Positions 8,661 to 17,343 of a stretch of 64,000 nucleotides of DNA are shown piece by piece. Positions within the stretch are counted from its first letter, which is position 1. Each line of letters starts with the position of its first letter. The stretch is from M3007 sp031425155 (GTDB taxonomy: Bacteria > Bacteroidota > Bacteroidia > Chitinophagales > Saprospiraceae): the NCBI GenBank assembly GCA_031425155.1, contig JANPIV010000109.1:51152-115151 (forward strand), written 5' to 3'. A program made the translations under genes and the position numbers. The notes under the pieces were generated by a model. It made no database searches and was not told the DNA's origin. It worked only from the letters and a program-made list of their open reading frames with translations.

Positions 8661-9221
8661 GCTGTTTTGGTAGTGGATAGATTATTTCTGTTTTACCCCC
8701 CATAGCCTACCCGCCTTCGCCTTACCTCCTTTGCCTGAAAAAGGCTACGGCGGTTAAAAAGGGCTATGGCGGGCGAGGGGGCAAATTTGCAAAAAAAGCG
8801 AAATAGCAGCCAGGAAAACTATGCTCTGTTGCGAAAGTGGTTTGATTGTGATACGTCCTCTATGATTGCTGGCCCGAATGTGTCAGACGATTTGGAAAAT
8901 AAAAAATTCCCTAGATGGTTTAGAAATTTGATGTTGGTCTGTACATTACAGCGTAAAAACGGTCTAAACATGCCCCACATGTTCCAAGTGCTTCCTGCTA
9001 GTTTTGCCGCTGATGCGGATATTTGGTCTGCTGGGCGGGTATCCGCATCGTTGTTTTTATGAAAAAGACCTACTCCTGCGGTTGCGGTAATGCCATTGAA
9101 TCTGGGGGTATTGCCACAACCGCAAGGGGTGACAAAGCGGGTTCTTACGCAAGTGGGGCTATATGGGAAAGTAACGGAAAACAACAGTTCGGTGAAATAA
9201 AAACAATTCTGCATTTGTCAA
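8661..9221. other. Intergenic region upstream of the two-component genes, with diverged repeat copy 1
   Basis: No convincing gene is seen in these 561 bases. Short open frames on both strands are mirrored in the repeat copy at 13863-14048, where reading frames are not conserved, which argues against coding. The region holds repeat copy 1 and its stem-loop. Confidence 0.6.
8895..9090 (+). repeat. Diverged direct repeat, copy 1 (left of kinase module)
   Basis: About 180 bases align with 13863-14048 at roughly three-quarters identity, for example GATGGTTTxGAAATTTGATGTT, ACATGCCCCAC and TTTTGCCGCTGATGCGGATA. A perfect 10-bp stem, GATGCGGATA (9012-9021) and TATCCGCATC (9040-9049), is kept in both copies while its 18-base loop varies. 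The copies flank the response regulator and kinase genes. Confidence 0.65.
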
Positions 9222-9668
9222 ATGACTAAAACGCCTCTCCACTTGTTACTTGCTGATGATGATACCGATGATTGTCTTTTTTTTAAGGAGGCATTGGAAG
9301 AACTACCCATATCCGCAAAACTCACCACCGTACATGACGGAGTGCAACTCATGCAACTGCTTTCTGCAAACGAAATACCACTACCCGATGCTCTTTTCCT
9401 CGATCTGAACATGCCTCGCAAATCGGGTTTTGAATGTTTATCAGAGATAAAGTGGAATGACAAATTAAAAAAACTACCCGTAATTATATACTCTACCTCT
9501 CTTAATATGGAAGTTGTAGATTTGCTTTACCAAAACGGGGCTCATCATTATATTCGAAAACCCGGTGAATATGATAAATTAAAAAAAGTAATTTTTGAAG
9601 CCATTACACTCCTCTTACAAACGGAATTAACGCAACCTGCAAGAGATAAATTTATCCTTCAACCATAA
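9222..9668 (+). CDS. Single-domain response regulator (Rcp1-like receiver)
   Basis: A 148-residue stand-alone receiver domain. The acidic pocket is L-L-A-D-D-D-T-D-D near residue 10, the phosphoacceptor Asp is in L-F-L-D-L-N-M-P-R-K-S-G near residue 66, the conserved Ser is in I-I-Y-S-T-S near residue 90, and the Lys is in Y-I-R-K-P-G near residue 110. There is no output domain, so it would act by protein contact or phosphorelay. The kinase gene starts 11 bases downstream, so the two form a two-component pair. It lies in AT-rich DNA unlike its neighbours. Confidence 0.92.
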   Translation: MTKTPLHLLLADDDTDDCLFFKEALEELPISAKLTTVHDGVQLMQLLSANEIPLPDALFLDLNMPRKSGFECLSEIKWNDKLKKLPVIIYSTSLNMEVVDLLYQNGAHHYIRKPGEYDKLKKVIFEAITLLLQTELTQPARDKFILQP

Positions 9669-9679
9669 ATAATGTTCAC

Positions 9680-12600
9680 ATGAACACTAAAAATTCTGAC
9701 CATTATTTCTTTAGAGGGGGTGGAGAGATGGGTGAACTGATCAGAGCAAAAGATTGGAGCAAAACCGCTTTAGGGGACCCCGCAGACTGGCCCCAGAGCC
9801 TTTGTACCATGGTTGCCGTAATGCTCGATAACCCCTTTGGTATGTATATCGCCTGGGGCAGCGAATATACCCAGCTTTACAATGACGGATATCGTCCTAT
9901 TCTAGGAGCTACCAAACATCCCCAAGCATTGGGTATCAGCACCCGGGAAACATTTTCAGAAATATGGCACATCATTGAATCCATGTTTGATGGAGTGATG
10001 AAAGGAAAGGCGGTTGGTTTTCCTGATTTGATGTTACCCTTAAACAGGAACGGTTTTGTAGAAGAATGTTATTTTGATTTTGCATATAGTCCTATAAGAA
10101 AAGACAATGGTGAAGTTGGTGGCGTATTGGTTACTGTTATTGAAACAACCAATAAAAAAAAGGCACAGGCAGCATTACTAGAAAATACTACCCAGTTAAA
10201 ATTTGCCATTGATGCTGCCGAACTAGGTGCTTGGGATTATAATCCTGCCACCAATAAGTTTACGGCCAATAACCGTTTAAAAACATGGTTCGGATTATCT
10301 GCATCTGAGGAAATAGAACTACACCATGCCACAGCTGCCATTGCCGAAAAAGATAGAGAAAGGATTATTATGGCCATTAAAAAAGCGCTGGATTATTCAT
10401 CGGGTGGCAATTATGATGAGGAATACAGTATTATTAACCCACTGACAAATGAAGAAATTATCGTACATGGCAAAGGCAGGGCATGGTTTAATGAGGAAAG
10501 AATTGCCTACCGTTTTAATGGCATATTACAAGAGGTTACTGAAAATGTGTTGGCCAGAAAAAAAATTGAAGACAGCGAAGAGCAAAAAGCCTTCCTGCTA
10601 AAACTTAGCGATACCCTTGTGAAACAAAGCAACCCTGATGGCATAGAAGAAGCAGTTACAAAAATAGCCCTGGATTTTTTAGAGGTTGACTGGTGTCACT
10701 TTTGTACCATTGAAGGAGATAACCTCATTATCCACCGCGACGCTGTCCGTGGCACTTTACCTTCAGTGGTTGGTTTGTATCCCATAAGCAGCTATCCGTT
10801 GTTTAAAACCATATTGGATGATGGCCATCCTTTTGTGGTAGATAATGTGCAAACTACCCTAATATTAGATGCAGCGTTAAAACAGCTTTGTGTGTATTTG
10901 CAAAACATTGCATTTATCAACGTACCCGTTATTAAAAACGGCAAGCCGGTAGCCATGTTATCCCTTGTGCAAAGTGAGCCAAGAAATTGGACAGACGCAG
11001 AAGTACAACTGACCATAGCCATAGCAGAACGCACCTGGGCAGCAGTAGAGAGAACGGAAGCAGAAAAAGCCCTTCTCAAATCAGAAGAAAAATACCGCAC
11101 CTTATTTAATTCAATTGATCAGGGGTTTCTTCTTGGCGAATTGATTCGCAATAATGAAGGGAAGGGAATTGACTACTATGTACATGAGGTAAATTCCACT
11201 TATGAAAAGCAAACAGGAATAAATATAGAATTGGTGCTTGGTAAAACAGTACTGCAAGCTTTTCCTACAATTGATAAATGGTGGATTGAAACCTATGCTT
11301 CCGTAGTAGACAATCAATACCCGGTAAGGTTTGAGAAATTTTTTGAATTCACTAACCGGTGGTTTGAAATCAAAGCTTCTCCGGCCGGGAAGGAAATGTT
11401 TACCATCTTATTCACCGACATTACTGAACGCATTCTGGCTGTAGAAAAAATCAAAGAAAGTGAAGAACGTTTCAGGCTTTCACTTGCTGGCAGCAACCAG
11501 GCAGTTTTCAGCCAGGATAAAAATTTAAAATATACCTGGATACATAACCCCCATGCTGAATTTAAAGCAGCAGATGTAGTTGGCAAAACGGATGAAGATT
11601 TGCTTGTGCCATCATCGGCGGCTATTTTAACTGCCATCAAGCAGAAAATATTAGCTACCGGCGAAGCTTTTAACGGAGATATTGAAATTGAAATAGCCGG
11701 GCAAAATGTAACCTACACAATGCACCTTGAATCTATTGAGGATACAGGTAAAAATATTACCGGCATAATAGGTACGGCAATGAACATTTCAGAAAGAATA
11801 CAGGCCCAGCAACAAATTAAAGAGAGCGAGCAGCGTTTCAGGCTTTCGCTTTCAGGAAACAACCAACTAGTTTTTAGCCAGGACAGAAATTTAAAACATA
11901 CCTGGATACACAATCCCCATGTTGATTTTAAAGCAGAAGATATTATTGGAAAGAGCGATGAAGAACTACATGTGCCTTCTACTGCAGCAATCTTAACGGG
12001 TATTAAACAAAAGGTATTGGATAGTGGTACCGCTTTTAACGGCGATATAGAAATTGAAGTGAGTGGGCAAAAATTATTCTACACAATGCACATAGAAGCC
12101 ATCGTAGACTTAGATGGAAGGGTAACCGGCATAATTGGAACCGCAATAGATATCACAGAAAGAGTAAAGACTCAGCAGCAAATTAAAGAAGCCGAAGAAC
12201 TGTTACGCAAAAAAACCGACCAATTAGAACTTAGCATTACAGCAGGAAAAATAGGTATATGGCATTGGGATGTAAAAAACGATATACTTTACTGGAGCAA
12301 CGAACAGAAAGCAATTTATGGCTTTGAACCATCTGCCGAATTATTGAATATAGCACAATACCGAGCCCTTGTAAATCCTGAAGATTGGGAGCGACTTAAT
12401 AAAGATTTGCAAAGCGCACCCATGTCAGAGGAACAGGAATATGATTTTAGGATTATCCGAAAAAATGATGGTGCATTAAGATGGATAAAATCCAGAGCAA
12501 GAAACATTTTAGACGAAGATGGCGCACTTCAATTTGTTTCCGGAGTTAATATAGATGTAACCGAACAGGTAATAGCCTTCAATAAAATTCAGGAAAGTGA

Positions 12601-13735
12601 AGAACGCTTCCGTGCTTTGGCACAAGCCTTACCTCAATTAATATGGGTAACCAACGAAAAAGGTGTCTCAGAATTTACTTCTTCCCGATGGAAAGAATAC
12701 TCCGGCATAGAGCCGGGAAGTGTAAACGAATGGAAAGCCATTGTGCATCCTGACGATTATGATGCTATAAATGCTAAATGGTTACACAGTTTAACTACGG
12801 GCGAATTTTATAAGTTTGATGTGCGGCTGCTAAGTAAAAACGGAGACTATCGTTGGCATACCGTCAACGGAGAGCCAATTTTAGACAAAGACAATAAGAT
12901 AGTAAAATGGGTAGGAGCATTTACTGATACCCATTCCGAAAAAACATTTGTCAAAGAGTTAGAATTACAAGTGGGCGAACGCACAAAGGAGTTAGAAGCA
13001 AGTAATACTGAACTCCAAAAAATGAACAAAGAACTGCAATCATTTGCCTACATAAGCAGCCATGATTTGCAAGAACCGCTCAGAAAAATACAAACCTTTG
13101 CAACCCGCATTTCAGCGAAGGAAGAAAATAATTTGTCCGACCACGGCAAAGACATGTTTAATCGGATGCAGAATGCTGCCGAAAGAATGCAAACCCTTAT
13201 TCAGGATTTGCTGGCTTACTCACGTACCAACACAACCGAACGCGAGTTTGAAACTACTGACCTTGGTGAAATTATTGCTGAGGTTAAAGAAGATTTAAAG
13301 GAAGAACTGAAGGAGAAGCAGGCCATCATTGAGGCAAATCAATTATGTGATGCTGATATAATTCCATTTCAGTTTCGGCAACTTATGCATAATCTTATTA
13401 GTAATGCTCTAAAATTTTCAAATCCACACGCTGCGCCCTATATACGAATTAAAAGCGAGATTGCAAGCGGCATAGCACTTGACAACCAAAGACTTTCTCC
13501 ACAAAATAAATATTGTCACATCACCGTAAGCGATAACGGAATCGGGTTTGAACAACAATATAGCGAAAAAATATTTGGGGTATTCCAACGCCTGCATGGT
13601 AGAAATGAATACAATGGAACAGGCATCGGGCTCGCCATAGTAAAAAAAATTGTAGAGAACCATAACGGTATCATAACAGCAAACGGAGAATTAAATAAAG
13701 GCGCGACCTTTGATATTTATATTCCTTCCACCTGA
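9680..13735 (+). CDS. Multi-PAS/GAF hybrid sensor histidine kinase
   Basis: A 1351-residue soluble kinase. Approximate order: PAS-like (20-155), PAS (165-285), GAF (305-455), PAS (470-590), two nearly duplicate PAS domains (595-712 and 717-835), two PAS_3-type domains with PAC segments (845-970 and 975-1095), a short coiled coil, HisKA with I-S-S-H-D-L-Q-E-P-L-R-K (His near 1127), and HATPase with N-box N-L-I-S-N-A-L-K-F, D-N-G-I-G-F and G-T-G-I-G-L-A-I-V. No transmembrane helix is seen, so it senses cytoplasmic signals. It partners the receiver gene 11 bases upstream. The kinase core resembles those paired with Rcp1-type regulators. Confidence 0.93.
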   Translation: MNTKNSDHYFFRGGGEMGELIRAKDWSKTALGDPADWPQSLCTMVAVMLDNPFGMYIAWGSEYTQLYNDGYRPILGATKHPQALGISTRETFSEIWHIIESMFDGVMKGKAVGFPDLMLPLNRNGFVEECYFDFAYSPIRKDNGEVGGVLVTVIETTNKKKAQAALLENTTQLKFAIDAAELGAWDYNPATNKFTANNRLKTWFGLSASEEIELHHATAAIAEKDRERIIMAIKKALDYSSGGNYDEEYSIINPLTNEEIIVHGKGRAWFNEERIAYRFNGILQEVTENVLARKKIEDSEEQKAFLLKLSDTLVKQSNPDGIEEAVTKIALDFLEVDWCHFCTIEGDNLIIHRDAVRGTLPSVVGLYPISSYPLFKTILDDGHPFVVDNVQTTLILDAALKQLCVYLQNIAFINVPVIKNGKPVAMLSLVQSEPRNWTDAEVQLTIAIAERTWAAVERTEAEKALLKSEEKYRTLFNSIDQGFLLGELIRNNEGKGIDYYVHEVNSTYEKQTGINIELVLGKTVLQAFPTIDKWWIETYASVVDNQYPVRFEKFFEFTNRWFEIKASPAGKEMFTILFTDITERILAVEKIKESEERFRLSLAGSNQAVFSQDKNLKYTWIHNPHAEFKAADVVGKTDEDLLVPSSAAILTAIKQKILATGEAFNGDIEIEIAGQNVTYTMHLESIEDTGKNITGIIGTAMNISERIQAQQQIKESEQRFRLSLSGNNQLVFSQDRNLKHTWIHNPHVDFKAEDIIGKSDEELHVPSTAAILTGIKQKVLDSGTAFNGDIEIEVSGQKLFYTMHIEAIVDLDGRVTGIIGTAIDITERVKTQQQIKEAEELLRKKTDQLELSITAGKIGIWHWDVKNDILYWSNEQKAIYGFEPSAELLNIAQYRALVNPEDWERLNKDLQSAPMSEEQEYDFRIIRKNDGALRWIKSRARNILDEDGALQFVSGVNIDVTEQVIAFNKIQESEERFRALAQALPQLIWVTNEKGVSEFTSSRWKEYSGIEPGSVNEWKAIVHPDDYDAINAKWLHSLTTGEFYKFDVRLLSKNGDYRWHTVNGEPILDKDNKIVKWVGAFTDTHSEKTFVKELELQVGERTKELEASNTELQKMNKELQSFAYISSHDLQEPLRKIQTFATRISAKEENNLSDHGKDMFNRMQNAAERMQTLIQDLLAYSRTNTTEREFETTDLGEIIAEVKEDLKEELKEKQAIIEANQLCDADIIPFQFRQLMHNLISNALKFSNPHAAPYIRIKSEIASGIALDNQRLSPQNKYCHITVSDNGIGFEQQYSEKIFGVFQRLHGRNEYNGTGIGLAIVKKIVENHNGIITANGELNKGATFDIYIPST
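11468..12190 (+). repeat. Intragenic tandem duplication of a PAS domain
   Basis: Two consecutive 366-base units inside the kinase gene (register marked by CGTTTCAGGCTTTC at 11468 and CGTTTCAGGCTTTC at 11834) encode almost the same 122-residue PAS domain, each with N-L-K-x-T-W-I-H-N-P-H. DNA and protein are both clearly similar, so the duplication is fairly recent compared with the other PAS domains. Confidence 0.8.
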
Positions 13736-14082
13736 AAGCCCCAAAGACCATACCCCCACTACTTCACCAACCCCCGTCCCCTTAACCAAACCAAACAGGC
13801 ATCCATCCATTCCTGGATAGCGGAGTTGATAAATGAACGAATACCACGATCCAGCGGCGGGCGAAAATAAAAATCTATCGGATGGTTTGGAAATTTGATG
13901 TTGCGGTGTAAATTGCCGCATCAAAACGACCTGGACATGCCCCACCTGTTTCAAACTGCTTCTTGCTGGTTTTGCCGCTGATGCGGATATTCGGTCAGTT
14001 GGCCGGGTATCCGCATCGGTGTTTTTGGAATGTGCGGTTGTGGCCATGTAACCGTAATTTAATTACAAAAAACAAATAAAAA
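13736..14082. other. Intergenic region holding diverged repeat copy 2
   Basis: These 347 bases between the kinase and the DUF4932 gene carry no gene. The first 125 bases are GC-richer and featureless; the rest is repeat copy 2. Confidence 0.55.
13863..14048 (+). repeat. Diverged direct repeat, copy 2 (right of kinase module)
   Basis: Direct-orientation counterpart of 8895-9090. It keeps the perfect stem GATGCGGATA (13980-13989) / TATCCGCATC (14008-14017), with a loop that differs from copy 1. Flanking of the two-gene module by these copies suggests recombination or insertion at a dispersed repeat. Confidence 0.65.
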
Positions 14083-15507
14083 ATGATATATACAAAACGA
14101 TCTCCAATATGGGTGCTCCTATTGTGTTTGGCTGCTTTCGTATGCAAAGCCCAAAAACAAGATATCATTTTGCCAGATACACATGGCGAAATTATTAGTG
14201 TAGAATATCCCGAAGTATATGAATTATCCAACATTATTCTCGCTCTTACAGATTACGGAATAAATGACAAATGGCAAGTCAGAAAAGATTTTGATTATTA
14301 TAAGGAAATGCGGGCATATTTCAAACCGTATGAAGATCATCCGCTCATTGATTCGGTCAATTTTTCAAGAGAGCGATGGCAGGAATATCTGAGTTTTCGG
14401 ACGGATGCTTATGTTTTTACCTTAGACGAAAATTACGAGTTAAAAAGAGTGAATGATTTTCAATCATTTGACATTAAAGCATTTGATAAATACCAGGCCC
14501 TTATCGAAGATTTTGCTAAAAAATCACAATTCAAGGCATTTTTTAATAGCCATAAAGTGTACTATAAGCAAATTACAGATGGCTATAAAAGGGAATATTT
14601 ATTGCCGGAAATGAAATCATTCTTAACAAAAGAGTTTGGGAATTATTCTTCTGGCAAAAAGTATGCTATTGTTATCTCCCCCTTTGCCTATGCTCAAAAC
14701 CTGCATAGAGATATTGATTCTGCATGGACAGCCGATTTTACTCCGGTTGCCAAGCCTATTATTGACGGTACCGGGTTCTCAAATGTAGAAGAAAAATCTA
14801 CTGAGATTCATACTCTTTTTACAGAGATGAATCATGGCTATGTAAATCCAATCACAGAAAAATCCGAAGTAGAGAAAAAATTCAATGAGCAGCTCTGGGA
14901 TGATGAGTCCGGTTATTCAGGAGGAGGAGAGGCCGTATTTAATGAATATATGACCTGGGCAGTATTCGATATATTTAACGAAAGTTATTTTCCGGACATT
15001 TCAGAAAAAATAAATTTGAATTGGCATTTTCAAAATGACACAAGAGGTTTTATTTATTCGGGCTTATTTGCCCGTAAATTAAAAGAACTTTATCATAAAA
15101 ATAGAGGTGTAAAAAGAATTAAAGACCTATACCCGGAAATTTTGAATTGGACGAATGAGATACAGCATTCTTTAACTAAGCCTTTGCTACTGAATGACTC
15201 TGATACTATAACGGTAAGCACGGATAAAAATATTATTAATTTGTCCTTTTCCGAGCCAATGGTAGAGGCACCAGCATTTGACCTTGTTTTGCAGTTTGGT
15301 CAATGGGAAAACGAGGTGGTTGAAATAAATAAAAAAAATAATCTGACCTGGACGGGAAACGGAACAAAATTGTCTTTTCAGGTAGTGCTTCCTCCAAAAA
15401 AAGAGTATTACCTGCTCCTGAATTGGTGGGGTGTGGCCAAACCCTTGACCAGTAAAAAAGGCGTGGATTTAATGGCCAAAAGTGGTTTGTTAGTAAAGGG
15501 AAATTAA
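14083..15507 (+). CDS. Secreted DUF4932-like protein, possible metallopeptidase fold
   Basis: A 474-residue protein with a clear signal peptide (I-W-V-L-L-L-C-L-A-A-F-V-C-K-A-Q, cleavage near residue 24). The mid-part matches my recollection of DUF4932 proteins: a hydrophobic strand followed by T-E-M-N-H-G-Y-V-N-P near residues 247-256, with a downstream G-E-A-V-F-N-E-Y-M-T-W. Glu and His in these segments could bind a metal, but there is no canonical H-E-x-x-H, so enzymatic activity is inference. A beta-rich C-terminal domain (about 375-474) follows. The stop codon TAA coincides with the apparent target duplication of a MITE, so the original C-terminus may have been replaced. Confidence 0.65.
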   Translation: MIYTKRSPIWVLLLCLAAFVCKAQKQDIILPDTHGEIISVEYPEVYELSNIILALTDYGINDKWQVRKDFDYYKEMRAYFKPYEDHPLIDSVNFSRERWQEYLSFRTDAYVFTLDENYELKRVNDFQSFDIKAFDKYQALIEDFAKKSQFKAFFNSHKVYYKQITDGYKREYLLPEMKSFLTKEFGNYSSGKKYAIVISPFAYAQNLHRDIDSAWTADFTPVAKPIIDGTGFSNVEEKSTEIHTLFTEMNHGYVNPITEKSEVEKKFNEQLWDDESGYSGGGEAVFNEYMTWAVFDIFNESYFPDISEKINLNWHFQNDTRGFIYSGLFARKLKELYHKNRGVKRIKDLYPEILNWTNEIQHSLTKPLLLNDSDTITVSTDKNIINLSFSEPMVEAPAFDLVLQFGQWENEVVEINKKNNLTWTGNGTKLSFQVVLPPKKEYYLLLNWWGVAKPLTSKKGVDLMAKSGLLVKGN

Positions 15508-15670
15508 GAGGCTGTTTTAAAACCCCTCACTGGGCGCAAAGTCCTGCCTTTTGCCGCTATATTTTGCTTTATTTTAAGCGAATAGTCCCTGCTATACACT
15601 AAAAATAAATCTTCATCTATCGCCAAAATTCAGGCCTTTTCGCTCCGTTCAAGGTTTTAAAATAGCCTCT
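15507..15670. mobile_element. MITE with GAGGCTGTTTTAAAACC terminal inverted repeats
   Basis: Ends AGAGGCTGTTTTAAAACC (15507-15524) and GGTTTTAAAATAGCCTCT (15653-15670) are inverted copies with one mismatch. Taking GAGGCT...AGCCTC as the element, TAA lies on both sides (15505-15507 and 15670-15672), which would be a 3-bp TNA-type target duplication as in some IS5-group elements. The roughly 165-base core encodes nothing. Family assignment is inference from the end sequence. Confidence 0.7.
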
Positions 15671-15708
15671 AAGCGGTAACATCGGTTTCCATAAACCCTA
15701 CCATCATT

Positions 15709-16623
15709 CTATCTCCTCATTCCCTCCCACACATCCCCGTAATCAAACACATCCAGATTACGCCAGAAATCCAGCGTCTCGGCCAACTGTGCCTCTGAGG
15801 AGAGACCCAGCACCACACCATTTATCTGCGGATGCAAAGCCGCATAGATCAAGCCTAAATGGTTCATCGTCTTGACCGGCGGGCGCACAAAAGCCTGATG
15901 GAAGCCGGGGAGCAGGGCCCGGATTTGTTCCAGCCGCGCCGCCATTTGTTCCGGTTGTCCGCCACGCGCCAGAAAAGTGCTGTCGGCAGGGTAGGAGCCT
16001 TCCAGTTTGACGCCGCCTGCGTTGATGCCGTAGGCAAACACTTGGGCAGGTGGATTCGGCGGCGTTAAAAGCGGCTGATAACGGGACAGATCAGAATGGA
16101 AAACGTTGTTTTTCAATTGAATATCAAACGAGAGGCCCAGGTCAGCATTGGCCTGTGCATACACCTCCGGGTGGGCAATACCCGACAGACCGGGGCGCAG
16201 GCCATACTGTTTTTGCAACAAAGCCAGGGCTTCCAGCGAAGCATGAATAGCGGTCTCGTCGGTGCGATTGTCCCAGTGCAGCATCACACCGTGCAGATTA
16301 TCTCCAAAACGGCGGTGGTATTCTTCGGCCATCATCAGCAGAAACGAGGGGGCGAGGTTGGCTTCCGGCGAGCGCATATTGTCGAGGCTGCCGACTTTCA
16401 TGGTGATTTGCAGGTCGCGCAAACCGTGAGCCCGGACATATTCTTCCAGTATTTTTTCTGCCGCCCGGAAATCTGTCGGCTGGCGATTGATCGGGTAGTT
16501 GGTCGCCGTATCTATGCCCCAATGCCCCGCCCGCAGCCACGCATCGAGCAGGCGGAACGCTGCATCGCGATCCACTTTCCAGCCCCATTGGGCAGTACCG
16601 AGGAGTAGGGTAGGGAGGGTCAT
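15709..16623 (-). CDS. Aldo/keto reductase-family protein
   Basis: A 304-residue TIM-barrel oxidoreductase-like protein. It shows L-L-L-G-T-A-Q-W-G at the N-terminus, G-I-D-T-A-T-N-Y (Asp and Tyr positions of the active site), T-M-K-V-G-S (Lys position), L-H-G-V-M-L-H-W-D, and a late G-L-S-S-E-A-Q cofactor-type loop. Family members reduce carbonyls with NAD(P)H. The ATG at 16623 is preferred over the upstream frame because it overlaps the preceding gene's stop (ATGA), indicating translational coupling. Last gene of a three-gene operon. Substrate unknown. Confidence 0.8.
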   Translation of the reverse strand: MTLPTLLLGTAQWGWKVDRDAAFRLLDAWLRAGHWGIDTATNYPINRQPTDFRAAEKILEEYVRAHGLRDLQITMKVGSLDNMRSPEANLAPSFLLMMAEEYHRRFGDNLHGVMLHWDNRTDETAIHASLEALALLQKQYGLRPGLSGIAHPEVYAQANADLGLSFDIQLKNNVFHSDLSRYQPLLTPPNPPAQVFAYGINAGGVKLEGSYPADSTFLARGGQPEQMAARLEQIRALLPGFHQAFVRPPVKTMNHLGLIYAALHPQINGVVLGLSSEAQLAETLDFWRNLDVFDYGDVWEGMRR

Positions 16624-17333
16624 TTTGGAGCGGTTTCGAGTAGTTGGAGGGTATGTTGCAGCAGCGTTGCGTCGCCCCAAGCCTGATGGCCTGGTATGAT
16701 GGTGCTGACCTGGGAAAAACGATTTTGAACACGTTGAATGGAGACCGGCCACTCTTTCAAATCTGCGTCCGCGATATTTCCCATGCCATTCGCTTCCATA
16801 CTTTTAATGAAACAACCGCCGAACAGCAGTTGTGCTTGTTTGAAATACACCACTATATTATCCGAGGTGTGGCCTCTGCCCGGATAAAAGCATTCGTAGG
16901 GTAGGTTGTTATTATCGGTTTGGTCCGCTATATCCTGATAATCAGGTACTTGGACTCCTTCTTTTTTTAATAATTCAGCCGTCCGTTTTGACATGGCAAT
17001 GGGAATTTTCTGCTTTTGAAAAACGAAAATGCCGCCTGCACGATCTTCGTGTGAATGGGTCACGATCAATAATTTTACTGGCTTTTTCAAGTTCTTTTTG
17101 ACCCAGCGCAGCAGCAATTTAGTCTGTTTTATTCCCCAGCCTGTATCCACGATTAATACGCTGTCACCCATTTCAACAATCAATCCATTGGAAGGAAAAG
17201 GCGTGCCCCGATAATCGTTATAAGTGGTGTGGACCCAATAGTCGGGCCGGATGGGTCGTACCTCCAAACGGACTTTCTGGGCAAATGCGCCCGAACCCAA
17301 ACCCAACAGTAAGTACAACAGAGCAATACGCAT
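16620..17333 (-). CDS. Subclass B1-like metallo-beta-lactamase (secreted)
   Basis: A 237-residue protein with a signal peptide (cleavage near A-F-A-Q, residue 19). All B1 zinc ligands are present in order: H93-S-H95-E-D97, H155 in G-R-G-H-T-S-D-N, C174 in G-G-C-F-I-K-S, and H216 in I-P-G-H-Q-A-W-G. The Cys ligand plus G-G-C-x-I-K-S and G-H-T-x-D-N point to subclass B1 rather than glyoxalase II or B3. Enzymes of this class hydrolyse beta-lactams, often carbapenems; activity here is predicted only. It starts 10 bases after the glycosyltransferase stop and overlaps the reductase start by 4 bases. Confidence 0.88.
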   Translation of the reverse strand: MRIALLYLLLGLGSGAFAQKVRLEVRPIRPDYWVHTTYNDYRGTPFPSNGLIVEMGDSVLIVDTGWGIKQTKLLLRWVKKNLKKPVKLLIVTHSHEDRAGGIFVFQKQKIPIAMSKRTAELLKKEGVQVPDYQDIADQTDNNNLPYECFYPGRGHTSDNIVVYFKQAQLLFGGCFIKSMEANGMGNIADADLKEWPVSIQRVQNRFSQVSTIIPGHQAWGDATLLQHTLQLLETAPK

Positions 17334-17343
17334 AAGGAAGAGG

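Noticed and set aside
8819..9214. Minus-strand frame sharing S-A-S-A-A-K-like text with the frame at 13691-14047
   Set aside because: The similarity comes from the direct DNA repeat. The frames diverge at their ends and no start or domain is conserved, so I treat it as non-coding.
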